NCBI GenBank assembly: GCA_028818795.1
Contig: JAPPND010000168.1
Location: 1 to 53,380 of the forward strand
DNA length: 53,380 nucleotides
Direction: 5' to 3'
DNA from: Gammaproteobacteria bacterium
Lineage (GTDB): Bacteria > Pseudomonadota > Gammaproteobacteria > Pseudomonadales > Azotimanducaceae
Position numbers and translations under genes: made by a program. Shown here in pieces: positions 25,806 through 35,144 of the stretch (the first letter of the stretch is position 1; every line of letters starts with the position of its first letter). The notes below the pieces were generated by a model. It did no database searches. It was not told where the DNA came from and was given only the letters and a program-made list of their open reading frames with translations.

Positions 25806-26495
25806 ATGCAGTGCGCGTCCCCTCCCCTAACCCTCGTCATCGGCAATAAGAACTACTCGTCCTGGTCCGCGCGACCATGGCTGACCATGACGGAACTCGG
25901 TATTCCGTTTGCGGAACGAATGCTCAAGTTCGATTCCGAGGATTGGGCGGGAAACATCGACGTGCTCTCTCCGACCGGGTTGGTCCCGGTGCTTTGGGAA
26001 GGTGAACCCGGATCGGGTTTCGCGACGTTCGACACCATCGCGATACTCGAACGTCTGCATGAGCTGTTTCCCGACGCCGGCGTCTGGCCCCAGGAGTCCC
26101 AGGCGCGGGCACATGCGCGGGCCCTCGTCGCCGACTTTCACGCGGGCTACGCGCACCTGCGCGCAGCGATGCCCATGAACATCCGCAGCTCTCATCCGGG
26201 CAAGGGCATGTCGGGCGAAGTCGCCAGCGAGATCCAGAAACTCTGTACGCACTGGCGCAACGCACGAGACCGGTTCAGCCCGGGCGGACCGTTCTTGTTC
26301 GGCGATTTCTGCGCGGCCGACGCGTACTTCACACCCGTCGCGTCGCGCTTCGTGACGTACGCCGTACCACTCGATCACCAGGCCGCGAGCTACCGGGACG
26401 CCCTGTTGGGCACACGTGCCATGCGGGCCTGGACCGAGGCGGCCCTGCTCGAGACCGAATTCGTTCCCATGGACGAGCCCTACGCGACGACGTAG
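25806..26495 (+). CDS. Glutathione S-transferase family protein
   Basis: 229 residues. NKNYSSWSARPWL, then a thioredoxin-like N-domain with PTGLVPVLWEG (cis-Pro loop) and ATFDTIAILERL, then the helical C-domain. The family conjugates glutathione to electrophiles; the Ser in YSSWSARP is the likely catalytic residue. It converges on the SpoU gene with a 10-bp gap. Confidence 0.9.
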   Translation: MQCASPPLTLVIGNKNYSSWSARPWLTMTELGIPFAERMLKFDSEDWAGNIDVLSPTGLVPVLWEGEPGSGFATFDTIAILERLHELFPDAGVWPQESQARAHARALVADFHAGYAHLRAAMPMNIRSSHPGKGMSGEVASEIQKLCTHWRNARDRFSPGGPFLFGDFCAADAYFTPVASRFVTYAVPLDHQAASYRDALLGTRAMRAWTEAALLETEFVPMDEPYATT

Positions 26496-26505
26496 ACCGG
26501 CCCGG

Positions 26506-27312
26506 TCATCTAGGCGTCGGATCGAACTCCCGGCGCTGCCGACATGCTTCGAACAGCAGCACGGCGGCGGCCATGGCGGCGTTTAGCGAGTCGGCGCGGC
26601 CTGCCATCGGAATGCGGACGGCTTCGTGTCGTGGCGATGACCACCGGGCGTCGAGGCCCGAGTGCTCGCTGCCGACCGTGATCGCCACGGCGCCACGAAG
26701 CTCCGCCCGGTGGTATTCAACGGCCGCGTCCGGACGACCGACGATGCTGCGGATCCGGCGCCTCTCGAGCCAGTCGTGCACTTCTTTCCCGTTCGCCACC
26801 GCGACCGGCACGTTGAACAACGTACCCATGCTGGCCCGAACGACATTCGGGTTGAACATGTCAGTCATTGGATCGGCTACTACCATGCCGGCCACGCCGA
26901 CGGCATCCGCCGTGCGCAGCATCGCGCCGAGGTTGCCGGGTTTCTCGATCCCGACGGCGACCAGCCATAGGGCGTCGTCCGTCTCGGGAAGCCGCTCGAG
27001 TTCGAGGTCGGGCATCGGGGCGACGCCGAGCACGCCGTCCGGCGTGTGCCGGTAGGACATCTTCTCGAAGACCGGGCGACTCGTCGGTTGGCATTCGACC
27101 GCCATCGCCGCGACGCCGTCTACCACCTTTCGGGCACCGTCTGCCAGCAATTCCTCGCAGTAGTAGAGCGTCGCCAAGGCCAAGCCTGACTCCTGCGCAC
27201 ATGACAACTCGCGCGTCCCCTCGACGACGAATCGACGCTCCCGGTCGCGATGGCGCCGGTTGCGCAGCTTGATGACGTCCTTGACGCGAGGATTGCGTAC
27301 GCTGGTAAGCAC
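26506..27312 (-). CDS. TrmH/SpoU-family RNA 2'-O-methyltransferase
   Basis: 268 residues, GTG start. The N-terminal substrate-binding domain begins TSVRNPRVKDVIKLRNRRHRDRERRFVVEG. The SPOUT knot has motif 1 EKPGNLGAMLRTADA, motif 2 ITVGSEHSGL and motif 3 IPMAGRADSLNAAMAAAVLLFEA. It methylates ribose in rRNA or tRNA using S-adenosylmethionine; the exact site is unknown. It follows the PhyH-HEAT gene by 6 bp on the same strand. Confidence 0.9.
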   Translation of the reverse strand: MLTSVRNPRVKDVIKLRNRRHRDRERRFVVEGTRELSCAQESGLALATLYYCEELLADGARKVVDGVAAMAVECQPTSRPVFEKMSYRHTPDGVLGVAPMPDLELERLPETDDALWLVAVGIEKPGNLGAMLRTADAVGVAGMVVADPMTDMFNPNVVRASMGTLFNVPVAVANGKEVHDWLERRRIRSIVGRPDAAVEYHRAELRGAVAITVGSEHSGLDARWSSPRHEAVRIPMAGRADSLNAAMAAAVLLFEACRQRREFDPTPR

Positions 27313-27318
27313 GCCGCT

Positions 27319-28908
27319 CTAACCCGGAGGCCGTCGCGGCGGGCGGTCATTGAACCGCGCCCGTGCGAGGTGTTCGACAAAGGTCCGTAGCCAACGCTTA
27401 GCGTGGAGACTCGCATGTCGCTCGAGGACGGCCGCGGCGAGACCCCGCACGTAGCGGTCGTGGTCGGCCAAGCCTGCGGAAGCCAGGGCTGCCAGATCGT
27501 CGTCGCCGAGCGGCATGTTGCACAAGGCATAGGCGACGCTCACCCGGACCGTGGAACGGGACATGCCGCCGTTGCCGGTGTTGTCCGGCTCCACGGCGGG
27601 ATCCAACCGCGCAAGCAGGCGCTTTGCCGAGACGTTCGCGCCGCGTACGCGGGCGATGTTCCCTAGCGCGTAGGCGGCATTGGAACGCACCAGGTCGTCG
27701 GCGTCCTCTTCCAAACGTCGGATCAACGCCCCGACGGCGACCGCGCTGGCCAGCCGCGCTTCTCCGGCGGCGCTGGCGGCGACGCGCCTCATGCGCGGGT
27801 CGTCGCTGTCCAAGGCACCGAGCACACCGGCTTCGACGGCCGATCCCGCAATGCCCGCGGCGTAGACCATCGATCGGCGCAACGCCTCGTCCTCGGCGTT
27901 CAGCAGCCTCGCGAGTTCCTTGGCAACGCCGGCGTCGTCCCGGGCAAGCCAGCCGATTTCGTACGCCAGGCGGATGCGTTCGTCCTCCGCCTCGGCAGAT
28001 GCGATGCGCCCGACCTGATTCGTGAGCTTGACGGCGGGTCGCCAGCCGGCATTGCCGCGCAGCCACTGCCAGATCCGCTCGACAACCCCGTTCAAACACG
28101 CGTGGCCGGCGGTATGAGGCAGCGCCTCGGCTTGGTTGTGCCACGACGGTCGGTCGGGATCCCGGCTGCGCAGGTAGTAGAACTTGTACATGAACCGACG
28201 TCCATCGAACGTCGGCGCCTGCCGCGTTCCACGATGCATTAGATCGTAGTGCGCAAGCACCACGCCGCCGGGCGGTACCTGGATCCGGTGCCGCGCAATG
28301 TCCCTGATTCCCAAGGACTCCACCACGCCGTCGATGTAGGTGTCGCGCACCTCGACGTCGCCGTTTCGGAGTGCTTCCTCGCGGACTTTCTTGTCCAATC
28401 CGTCGCCGCGGTGCCACGTGCCGTCGGCCCGCTCGAAGTTCGTGGTCCAGTACTGGGTTCCGGGTAGCACCTCGGTGGGGCCGTTGTCGTCCGTCACGCG
28501 CTGCGGATAGTAGAAGAGCATGGCCCAGTTGGGTCGATGGGTGCGGTAGTGGGCCCGGTCGTTCCAGGGCAGATTGCCGTCCTGGTGGAAGCCCTGGTCG
28601 TAGCGGCTGGACTCGTGGACGAAGTGGTGGGGATGAAGGAAGTAGCCGTCACCTAGCACGCTGGCAAGCGCACCGTCCACGGTCGGGTCGGTCAGCAGTC
28701 GTTGAAGCCCGGGAATGCGCGCGCGCAGGTTGTCGCCAATTATCTGCAGGTGGGTGGAATCGCCGCCGATTGCGCGCGCTTCGTCATGGATCTGGCACGC
28801 TGCGTCGTACATCTGCGCGTGGAAGTCGTCACCCAGCCCATCCGGGTCGAGGACCACGAAACCGTCGCGCAGGAAATGCGCCATCTGGTTGTCGTCGAGC
28901 AGGTTCAC
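27319..28908 (-). CDS. Phytanoyl-CoA dioxygenase-family protein fused to HEAT repeats (copy 2)
   Basis: 529 residues, GTG start. FHQDGN holds the HxD iron ligands (His108, Asp110, the same positions as copy 1) and AHYDLMHRG holds the distal His225. WAMLFYYPQ matches AMLFYYPQ of copy 1. From ~300 on are HEAT/PBS-lyase repeats (DPRMRRVAASAAGEA, DDLVRSNAAYALGNIA, STVRVSVAYALCN). Two genes with this uncommon fusion in one window suggest a lineage-specific family. Divergent from the VOC gene. Confidence 0.85.
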   Translation of the reverse strand: MNLLDDNQMAHFLRDGFVVLDPDGLGDDFHAQMYDAACQIHDEARAIGGDSTHLQIIGDNLRARIPGLQRLLTDPTVDGALASVLGDGYFLHPHHFVHESSRYDQGFHQDGNLPWNDRAHYRTHRPNWAMLFYYPQRVTDDNGPTEVLPGTQYWTTNFERADGTWHRGDGLDKKVREEALRNGDVEVRDTYIDGVVESLGIRDIARHRIQVPPGGVVLAHYDLMHRGTRQAPTFDGRRFMYKFYYLRSRDPDRPSWHNQAEALPHTAGHACLNGVVERIWQWLRGNAGWRPAVKLTNQVGRIASAEAEDERIRLAYEIGWLARDDAGVAKELARLLNAEDEALRRSMVYAAGIAGSAVEAGVLGALDSDDPRMRRVAASAAGEARLASAVAVGALIRRLEEDADDLVRSNAAYALGNIARVRGANVSAKRLLARLDPAVEPDNTGNGGMSRSTVRVSVAYALCNMPLGDDDLAALASAGLADHDRYVRGLAAAVLERHASLHAKRWLRTFVEHLARARFNDRPPRRPPG

Positions 28909-28980
28909 AAGCGGATTATCGCCCGCGCGCCACGGTGCGGCACAATGACGTTCACGATGGCGAGAAAGGAGGGGGTGAAC

Positions 28981-29361
28981 ATGAGCGTCATTGGGCTCGA
29001 GGAGATATTCCTAGACGTCGAGGATCTGGACAAGGCAGTTGGCTTCTACCACCAGATAGTCGGACTCCCGGTCGTGATGCGAAACGACGAACGGGCTTAT
29101 CTGCAGTGCGACCGCAGCCACGTCGTTCTACAGATAAAGGACCACGGCGGTCGTCACCGCGGTGGCGGACCGATGCACTTCTCGTTCACCGTGACCGAGG
29201 ACACGTTCGACGAGGTTGCCGACCGGGCCGCCAAAGCGAATATCTTCACTCGGGGACCGATGGGTAGCCGGGGAAAGGGCCGGGCGTTGTTCATGCTCGA
29301 CCCCGACGGCAACGAAACCGAGGTGAATACACGGTATCTGTACGGGGTACCGAAACGTTGA
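28981..29361 (+). CDS. VOC (glyoxalase/dioxygenase) superfamily protein
   Basis: 126 residues forming one or two beta-alpha-beta-beta-beta modules: GLEEIFLDVEDLDKAVGFYHQIVGLP and PMHFSFTV with MLDPDGNETEV. Metal-binding residues are His at MHFSF and Glu in ETEV. A strong AAGGAGG lies before the ATG. Function could be glyoxalase, extradiol dioxygenase or resistance protein; it precedes the amidohydrolase and PhyH genes. Confidence 0.85.
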   Translation: MSVIGLEEIFLDVEDLDKAVGFYHQIVGLPVVMRNDERAYLQCDRSHVVLQIKDHGGRHRGGGPMHFSFTVTEDTFDEVADRAAKANIFTRGPMGSRGKGRALFMLDPDGNETEVNTRYLYGVPKR

Positions 29362-29477
29362 CCGCGCACCGCCGATTGTTTGACCAAAGGGGGCTATTGC
29401 GCGAAAGTTAGGAGTCGCCAGCTGACCGTCGCTGAAACCGCAGCGGCTGTCCGGTGAGCCATAAGGAGGGGAATCAA

Positions 29478-30644
29478 ATGGCAGCGATATCGGCGGATTC
29501 ACACGTCGTCGAGGCTGAGGACGTATTCGTTGGCCTGCCCGAGCGCTTCGGCGACGACGCGCCTAGGGTCGTTGGGGCCGGAACGCTACAGGACTCGATC
29601 ATCATTCCGAGCAAGGGACCACGCGGCGTGCGTCGCCGCATGGGCTTCGCCGGCATGCGCAAGCGCGACGGCCTCGAACTGCAGCGCCGTACCGGACACA
29701 AGCCCGAAGTGGACGACATGCGCGACGCGGAGGCGAAACGCATCCTGGCCATGGGCTACGACGGCCTGAGAGCGGGGATCCGCGACGGGGCCTATCGCCA
29801 CGAAGACCAGGACGAGGACGGCATCGAGGCCGAGTTCCTCTACCCCGGCTTCTTCGGCCTGTTCAGTTTCGAGAACACCGAACTGCTTGTCGCCTGCCAG
29901 AAGAACTACAACGACTGGCTGCACGACTACGCGAGCGCGTCGAACGGGCGATTGTTCGGGTTGGCGGCGATTCCCGTCCAGGATCCGCAAGCGGCCGTCG
30001 AGGAAATCGACCGGGTCGTCAAGAAGGGCTTCAAAGGAGGCTGCATCCCCTGCACGGCACCGCCGGAGGTTCCATACAAGGACGAGTGCTACGAACCGGT
30101 GTGGGCGGCGGCGGAGGAAGCGAATTTCCCCCTCTCGATGCACGTCGGCACCAATGCCTACGTTCCCGCGCAATACCGCCAGAGAAGTGCCCTGCCCCGG
30201 GACGAGACCTTCGACTACGCCTCCACGCCGAACACGGTCCAGCGCACATTGGTCGACCTGATGTGTCGGGGGGTTGCCGAGCGGCATCCGAATCTCAAGT
30301 TCGTCGTCGGCGAGTTCAACGCGGGCTGGATCGCCCATTGGCTGGACCGGTTCGACCAAGGGCTGCTACGGGAACATCGTTTCAAGAGCCGTGACTTCAC
30401 CGGCGAACGACCCCACGAGGTCTGGCGCCGGCAGTTCTACGCCACCATCGAGGATGACCGCCCGGCGGTGCTGACCCGGGAGATCATCGGTCTCGACAAC
30501 CTGATGTGGGGATCCGACTACCCGCACGTCGACTCCACCTGGCCGTGCTCGATGCAGGTGCTCGACGAGATCTTCGAAGGCGTTGGCGATGCCGACCGGC
30601 GCAAGATCACGCGCGACAACGTCAAGGCTCTCTACGGGATATAG
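29478..30644 (+). CDS. Amidohydrolase-2 family metal-dependent hydrolase/decarboxylase
   Basis: 388 residues. SADSHVVEAEDVF is the N-terminal metal site; SMHVGTNAY, RHPNLKFVVGEFNAGWIAHWLDR and LMWGSDYPHVDSTWP are the further conserved blocks. The family includes ACMS decarboxylase and related aromatic decarboxylases. The start is the ATG after AAGGAGGGG at 29463. It precedes a PhyH gene by 2 bp, so the two form an operon. Confidence 0.85.
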   Translation: MAAISADSHVVEAEDVFVGLPERFGDDAPRVVGAGTLQDSIIIPSKGPRGVRRRMGFAGMRKRDGLELQRRTGHKPEVDDMRDAEAKRILAMGYDGLRAGIRDGAYRHEDQDEDGIEAEFLYPGFFGLFSFENTELLVACQKNYNDWLHDYASASNGRLFGLAAIPVQDPQAAVEEIDRVVKKGFKGGCIPCTAPPEVPYKDECYEPVWAAAEEANFPLSMHVGTNAYVPAQYRQRSALPRDETFDYASTPNTVQRTLVDLMCRGVAERHPNLKFVVGEFNAGWIAHWLDRFDQGLLREHRFKSRDFTGERPHEVWRRQFYATIEDDRPAVLTREIIGLDNLMWGSDYPHVDSTWPCSMQVLDEIFEGVGDADRRKITRDNVKALYGI

Positions 30645-30646
30645 GC

Positions 30647-31492
30647 ATGGACGCACTAACCGTCGAACAGCGCCGTCAGTGGCAGACGGACGGCTACCTG
30701 CATCTCGAAGGCGTGCTCGACGAAGACCAGGTGTCGTTCTTCTCCGATGAAGTCGACCGGATCCGCACGGTGCCTGGTTGGGAACCGAAACACGACCCGG
30801 AACTGCCCATCGGCCACTACGCGTGGCTGGATCACGCCACGGACCTCGACCCCGGCGGATTCATGGACCGTCGCGACCTTCTGCCCTACCACCAGGCCTT
30901 CATCGACCTAGTCGACACCTCCCCGGTGTTCGACTACATCGTCGACATCATGGGCCCGAATATCCTGCTCAGCATGACCCAAGCGGTGGTCCGCCCGGCG
31001 GATCCGAAGTTTCCGGGCTATACCCATACCGATGGCGGGGAGTCGCTGCGTTTGACGCGGGTGTCCGAATCGAGCCCGCCGATCGCAATGAAGGCCATGT
31101 ACCTCTTGACCGACGTTCCCACCGGGAACTGCGGCAATCTCACCGTATTTCCAGGGAGCCACCTGCGCCAGATTCCCTACCAGGGCGACCGAACCATGAC
31201 GCCCTACTCGCCCGGCGCCGCCCAGCTCACGGGGAAGGCGGGGGACGTCTACCTGTTTCCGCACGCGCTCTGGCACGGACCCAGCCGGAACGAATCCGGC
31301 AACGCTCGGAAAGTCCTGCTCTACAACTATTGCCAGCTTTGGGTGCGTTGCTACGACTTCGGGGCGATTCCCGACATCGCCCAACGCGCGACGCCCCGTC
31401 AACGCCGTCTGCTCGGGGATCTAGGCTACGACTTCCGCCCGGGATCGTATTTCTACGTTCCGCGAGACCAAGAGGCCGTGATCCGATCGTAG
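30647..31492 (+). CDS. Phytanoyl-CoA dioxygenase-family protein (no HEAT repeats)
   Basis: 281 residues, a single PhyH domain. YTHTDGGESL holds His127 and Asp129, FPHALWHGPS holds the distal His210; RKVLLYNY continues the 2-oxoglutarate site. NCGNLTVFPGSHL is a typical family loop. It hydroxylates an unknown substrate. The stop codon is inside a dispersed repeat (GTAGGGGCGACC). Confidence 0.9.
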   Translation: MDALTVEQRRQWQTDGYLHLEGVLDEDQVSFFSDEVDRIRTVPGWEPKHDPELPIGHYAWLDHATDLDPGGFMDRRDLLPYHQAFIDLVDTSPVFDYIVDIMGPNILLSMTQAVVRPADPKFPGYTHTDGGESLRLTRVSESSPPIAMKAMYLLTDVPTGNCGNLTVFPGSHLRQIPYQGDRTMTPYSPGAAQLTGKAGDVYLFPHALWHGPSRNESGNARKVLLYNYCQLWVRCYDFGAIPDIAQRATPRQRRLLGDLGYDFRPGSYFYVPRDQEAVIRS

Positions 31493-31580
31493 GGGCGACC
31501 CTATCGCGCCCGGAGGGCGCGCGGTCGCCCGCCCCGATGCGACCTCGTCGGCACGGGACGGGACAACGCCGCCAGACCCC
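31489..31580. repeat. Dispersed repeat, family 1 (copy D, inverted)
   Basis: On the minus strand it reads TGGGGTCTGGCGGCGTTGTC, then CCGTCCCGT, then the long palindrome ending in CCCCTAC. It is the same module order as copy C. Its first four bases GTAG contain the TAG stop of the upstream dioxygenase gene. Confidence 0.8.
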
Positions 31581-31593
31581 ACCGCCCCAGGAC

Positions 31594-32499
31594 TCAATCG
31601 AACGCGGAGAAGATCTCCTCGTTCAGTTCAGCGTAGACGTCCGGCTTTTGCTGAATCGACTGCAGGCAGAATTCGTCGACGCCCGCCTCGATGAACGCCG
31701 CGCAGCGGTCGATCACGTACTGCGGAGAGCCGATCATCGTCCACGTGTTGCCCCGGCGGACGCGTTCGGCCTCCGCGTCATCGCGAACGATCCGCATCGG
31801 CACGTGTACCGAGCGCTTGATCTCCGAGGGGTCGCGGCCGACGGCTTCGCAGTGGGACTCGAGGATGCTCCAATGGCGTTTCAGATCCTCCGGCCCGCAA
31901 ATGGCGTTCATGATGTCGCCGTACATGGCAAGGGTCCTGAGCGTGCGCTTGGGACCGGTTCCACCCACCATGACGGGAATCTTCCGCTTGACGCCCTTGG
32001 GAGCGAACGGCGCTTGCTTCAAGGTGTAGTACTTCCCTTCGAAATCGACGAATCTCTCCGCGGTGAGGAGCTTGTGGATCAGCTCGCAGGCTTCTTCCAA
32101 GCGGTCCTGGCGTTCTTTCATCGACGGGAAATCCCAGCCGTAGGCCTGGTGCTCGCGAATATTCCAGCCGGCGCCGATTCCGAGAATCACCCGACCGCCG
32201 GATATCTCGTCGATGGTGGCGGCCATCTTCGCCATCAGCGCTGGGTTCCGATAGGTGTTGCCCGACACGAGAACGCCCAGTTCCAGACGACTGGTGACCG
32301 CGGCCATGCCCGCGAGCAGCGACCAGCCCTCCATCGTGGGGTGGAGGTCGCTTTCCGCCACGTCCGCCGTTCGCGTCCAGGGCGGCACGAAATGATCGTA
32401 GGTGTAGACGCTACTCCAGCGCCCCGCCTCCATCACTTCGAGGACGCTCTTGATCTCCTCCCACGACGTCAGTTGGTTGTAGAACTGCGATCCGAACAT
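31594..32499 (-). CDS. LLM-class (F420-type) oxidoreductase
   Basis: 301 residues. FGSQFYNQLTSWEEIK, YTYDHFVPPW, SRLELGVLVSGNTYRNPALMAKM, ISGGRVILGIGAGWNIREHQAYG and PVMVGGTGPKRTLRTLA are the classical F420-dependent luciferase-like motifs. ATG at 32499 is preceded by AGAGGGG. Substrate unknown. It follows the cyclophilin and crotonase genes on the same strand. Confidence 0.9.
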   Translation of the reverse strand: MFGSQFYNQLTSWEEIKSVLEVMEAGRWSSVYTYDHFVPPWTRTADVAESDLHPTMEGWSLLAGMAAVTSRLELGVLVSGNTYRNPALMAKMAATIDEISGGRVILGIGAGWNIREHQAYGWDFPSMKERQDRLEEACELIHKLLTAERFVDFEGKYYTLKQAPFAPKGVKRKIPVMVGGTGPKRTLRTLAMYGDIMNAICGPEDLKRHWSILESHCEAVGRDPSEIKRSVHVPMRIVRDDAEAERVRRGNTWTMIGSPQYVIDRCAAFIEAGVDEFCLQSIQQKPDVYAELNEEIFSAFD

Positions 32500-32532
32500 G
32501 TCGTTGACCCCTCTTTGGCGTTCGTTGTCTCT

Positions 32533-33039
32533 TCAGGCCGGACCTAGCCTGGCGTTCCACTGCCGAACACGGTCTGCCTGGTCCGCAAGCAAGTCGTCGA
32601 CGTCTCCCGTCACCTCGACTCGATCAATACGGTCGCCTTGTTCGATGGCATCGACCACCGCCTGGTCCTCGTCGCCCCCGACTTCGCCGAAGATCGCGTG
32701 CGCATCGTCCAGCCACGGCGTCGGCACATGGGTAATGAAGAACTGAGACCCGTTCGTACCGGGACCGGAATTCGCCATCGACAACCGGCCCGGCCGGTCG
32801 TGCCGCAGCGACGGGTCGAACTCGTCGTCGAAGCGATAGCCGGGACCGCCGCGACCCGATCCCTCCGGACAGCCGCCCTGAACCATGAAGTTCGCGATCA
32901 CGCGGTGAAACGTCAAACCGTCGTAGAAGCCCCTACGCGCGAGATTCGCGAAGTTCGCAACCGTAACGGGTGCCTGGTCGGCAAACAGGGATAGGTTGAT
33001 CGGACCTCTCGAGGTTTCGATCCTGACTCGAATGTCGAT
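32533..33039 (-). CDS. Cyclophilin-type peptidyl-prolyl isomerase with non-standard start codon
   Basis: About 166-168 residues. [39 protein letters not shown] and [32 protein letters not shown] are unmistakable PpiA/B-type motifs including the catalytic FHR, QFF and F. It catalyses proline cis-trans isomerisation, probably cytoplasmic as no signal is seen. No ATG, GTG or TTG is in frame before TTG 32916, which would cut off the N-terminal strands. ATC at 33039 or ATT at 33033 fits, with AGGGGG just upstream. Otherwise a base error hides a normal start. Confidence 0.85.
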   Translation of the reverse strand: MDIRVRIETSRGPINLSLFADQAPVTVANFANLARRGFYDGLTFHRVIANFMVQGGCPEGSGRGGPGYRFDDEFDPSLRHDRPGRLSMANSGPGTNGSQFFITHVPTPWLDDAHAIFGEVGGDEDQAVVDAIEQGDRIDRVEVTGDVDDLLADQADRVRQWNARLGPA

Positions 33040-33050
33040 GCTGCAACCCC

Positions 33051-33950
33051 CTATTCGGGTTTCGGGCTCTTGTGCTTGTACCAGTCGTTGTCCCGGAACA
33101 GCCCGTCACGCCAGCGGACGGCGTCGCGCATGCCGACTTCGCGCATCTTGTCCTGCCAGTCGTAGGAGAAGCCCGTGAACTGACCCGCGGCATCCATGTC
33201 CGTGCTGCTGCGCACCGACGAGTAGATGCCCATGTTCTCGTAGAACCGGTTCATGTTGAGCTTCAGGATCGCCAGGTGGTCGGCGCTCATGACCGCGATG
33301 CGATCGGCGAAGGCGATCGTCCGGTCGTCCAGTTCGTCCTTCGGCCAGGAGTAGTTGATCATGCCGATCTCCTCCGCCTCCTCGCCGGTGACGTTCTCGC
33401 CGGTGTAGTAGAGCTCCTTCGCCTTGCGCATGCCGATGACCAACGGCCAGATGACACCCGTACGGGATGTGCCGAGCCCGCGCAGCCCCGGATGGCCGAG
33501 CTGCGCGTCGTCCGCGGCGACGACGAGGTCGGCCATCATGGCGAGTTCGCAACCGCCGGCGACGGCATAGCCGTGAACCTGGGCGATGGTGATCTTCGCC
33601 ATGTTCCAGAAATACAGATGGATGTCGGTGATCTGCTGCATGCCGGTGCGGATCCCCATCAGCAGGCGGCGGCCCTTTTCGTCGTGCTGCTTGTGGCGAC
33701 GTACGACGGCATCCGCGCCGCGACCTCCCGAGGGCGTTAGGTCGTAGCCGGCGCTGAACGCCCGGCCTTCGCCGCGTACGATGATCGAGCGGATGGAGTC
33801 GTCCGCTTCCATGGCGTGCAGCGCGTCGTTCAGTTCGTAGAGGAGTTCCTGGGACAGCGCGTTCAATTTCTCCGGCCGGTTCAGTCCGATGCGCCCGACG
33901 CGCCCGTCCGTCCCCACCCTGTCGATGACCAGGGTTTCGTAGTCAGACAT
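33051..33950 (-). CDS. Enoyl-CoA hydratase/isomerase (crotonase) family protein
   Basis: 299 residues. [34 protein letters not shown] (oxyanion loop 1), [21 protein letters not shown] and the loop [19 protein letters not shown] are crotonase hallmarks. It acts on acyl-CoA thioesters. The start at ATG 33950 follows GGGGGAAATC; the frame is open further upstream. It precedes the cyclophilin gene by 11 bp. Confidence 0.9.
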   Translation of the reverse strand: MSDYETLVIDRVGTDGRVGRIGLNRPEKLNALSQELLYELNDALHAMEADDSIRSIIVRGEGRAFSAGYDLTPSGGRGADAVVRRHKQHDEKGRRLLMGIRTGMQQITDIHLYFWNMAKITIAQVHGYAVAGGCELAMMADLVVAADDAQLGHPGLRGLGTSRTGVIWPLVIGMRKAKELYYTGENVTGEEAEEIGMINYSWPKDELDDRTIAFADRIAVMSADHLAILKLNMNRFYENMGIYSSVRSSTDMDAAGQFTGFSYDWQDKMREVGMRDAVRWRDGLFRDNDWYKHKSPKPE

Positions 33951-34084
33951 GATTTCCCCCATGCAAGTAGCTCGAATTTCGCTCAACGTGGCGAACGCAA
34001 GCGCGCCAACTTACCAAGAGCCGCCGGGAATTGAAACCTGACCGGACATCGTTCGCGCGCGCCAACGACGGCCACCGGGGTGGG

Positions 34085-34105
34085 ATCGCAACGCGGAGTT
34101 GCGAT
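34085..34105. promoter_or_regulatory. 8-bp perfect inverted repeat overlapping a GATAAT box
   Basis: ATCGCAAC (34085-34092), loop GCGGA, GTTGCGAT (34098-34105). A -10-like GATAAT (34103-34108) overlaps the right arm and lies 6 bases before the ATG at 34115. It could be a repressor operator or a hairpin in the leader. Confidence 0.4.
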
Positions 34106-34114
34106 AATGGACCC

Positions 34115-35074
34115 ATGCCGAAATTCCAGCCGCCCCTCGGCCTCACCTCGCCCCACCTCCAAACGCTCCTGGCGCGCGTACCCACTCGGGCGAGCCAACG
34201 CCACGGCACCGGCGTCTGCTCGGAAGACGTCATCCTCAACTGCCGCGACGGTGTTCGGCTCGAGGCGAGGGTGACGCCCGGACGAACCGGCGCTCCGCTG
34301 GTCATTATCCTGCACGGCTGGCTGGGCGACAGCCGATCCTGGTACGTGGAGCGGACCGCTAACGTGCTTCACGCCCAAGGCTACCGAATCGCCAGCCTGC
34401 TGCTGCGCGACCATGGCGGCACCGCCTCCCACAATCGCGAGATGTTCAACTCGGCCCGACTCGGCGAGGTGGTCGATGCCTGCAATGCCCTCGCCGAGGG
34501 GTGCGCCGCCGGTGTCATCGGATTCAGCCTCGGCGGCAACTTCGCGCTACGCCTCGCCGGTGATCCTCAAACCGATTCGGGCTTCAAGGCCTGCCTGGCG
34601 GTGTCGCCGGTCATCGACCCGGCTAGGACAGTTCGCGCCATCGACGCCGGTTGGGTGATCTACCGGAAGTGGTTCGTGACGAAATGGCACGGGGCGCTCA
34701 AGGAGAAGCAGGCCGCGTTCCCCGACGACTACGCCGAATTGGACGCCGCATTGCGCCTGTCCACGGTCGCCGGCATCACCGACTTCCTCATCGGACGCTA
34801 TCTGCCGTATCGCGACTCGGCGGACTACTACGCCCGCTACGACCTGCGCGGCGAGGCCCTCGCCCGGGTACGGATCGACACGCGAATCGTCGCCGCAAGG
34901 GACGACATGATGATTCCCGCCGACTCCTACAACGACGTCACCCACAACGACCGCGTCGACCTCCAGATGTTCGACCACGGCGGTCATTGCGGCTTTGTCG
35001 AGGACTGGCGGCTAAACGCCTATCTCGATGAAGTCGTCGTCGAGTACTTCCGAGCGCGCCTGACGGCCGCTTAA
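34115..35074 (+). CDS. YheT-type alpha/beta hydrolase
   Basis: 319 residues. PPLGLTSPHLQTLLARVP is the YheT family N-terminus. ILHGWLGDSRS (oxyanion), GFSLGGN (nucleophile elbow, Ser) and DHGGHCGF (His) give the catalytic triad with an Asp in AARDDMMIP. Family members are esterases or thioesterases of unknown physiological substrate. The ATG at 34115 is chosen because the family similarity starts there. Confidence 0.9.
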   Translation: MPKFQPPLGLTSPHLQTLLARVPTRASQRHGTGVCSEDVILNCRDGVRLEARVTPGRTGAPLVIILHGWLGDSRSWYVERTANVLHAQGYRIASLLLRDHGGTASHNREMFNSARLGEVVDACNALAEGCAAGVIGFSLGGNFALRLAGDPQTDSGFKACLAVSPVIDPARTVRAIDAGWVIYRKWFVTKWHGALKEKQAAFPDDYAELDAALRLSTVAGITDFLIGRYLPYRDSADYYARYDLRGEALARVRIDTRIVAARDDMMIPADSYNDVTHNDRVDLQMFDHGGHCGFVEDWRLNAYLDEVVVEYFRARLTAA

Positions 35075-35144
35075 GCCCCAGCGCCATAGCGATGTCACGC
35101 GGACGGGCGTAAACTGCCGCATAGCCCAAAAAGAGGGGGTTCCC

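Noticed and set aside
30778-32547. 589-codon rightward open frame
   Set aside because: Crosses the PhyH gene and the opposite LLM gene in the wrong frame; high Arg content.
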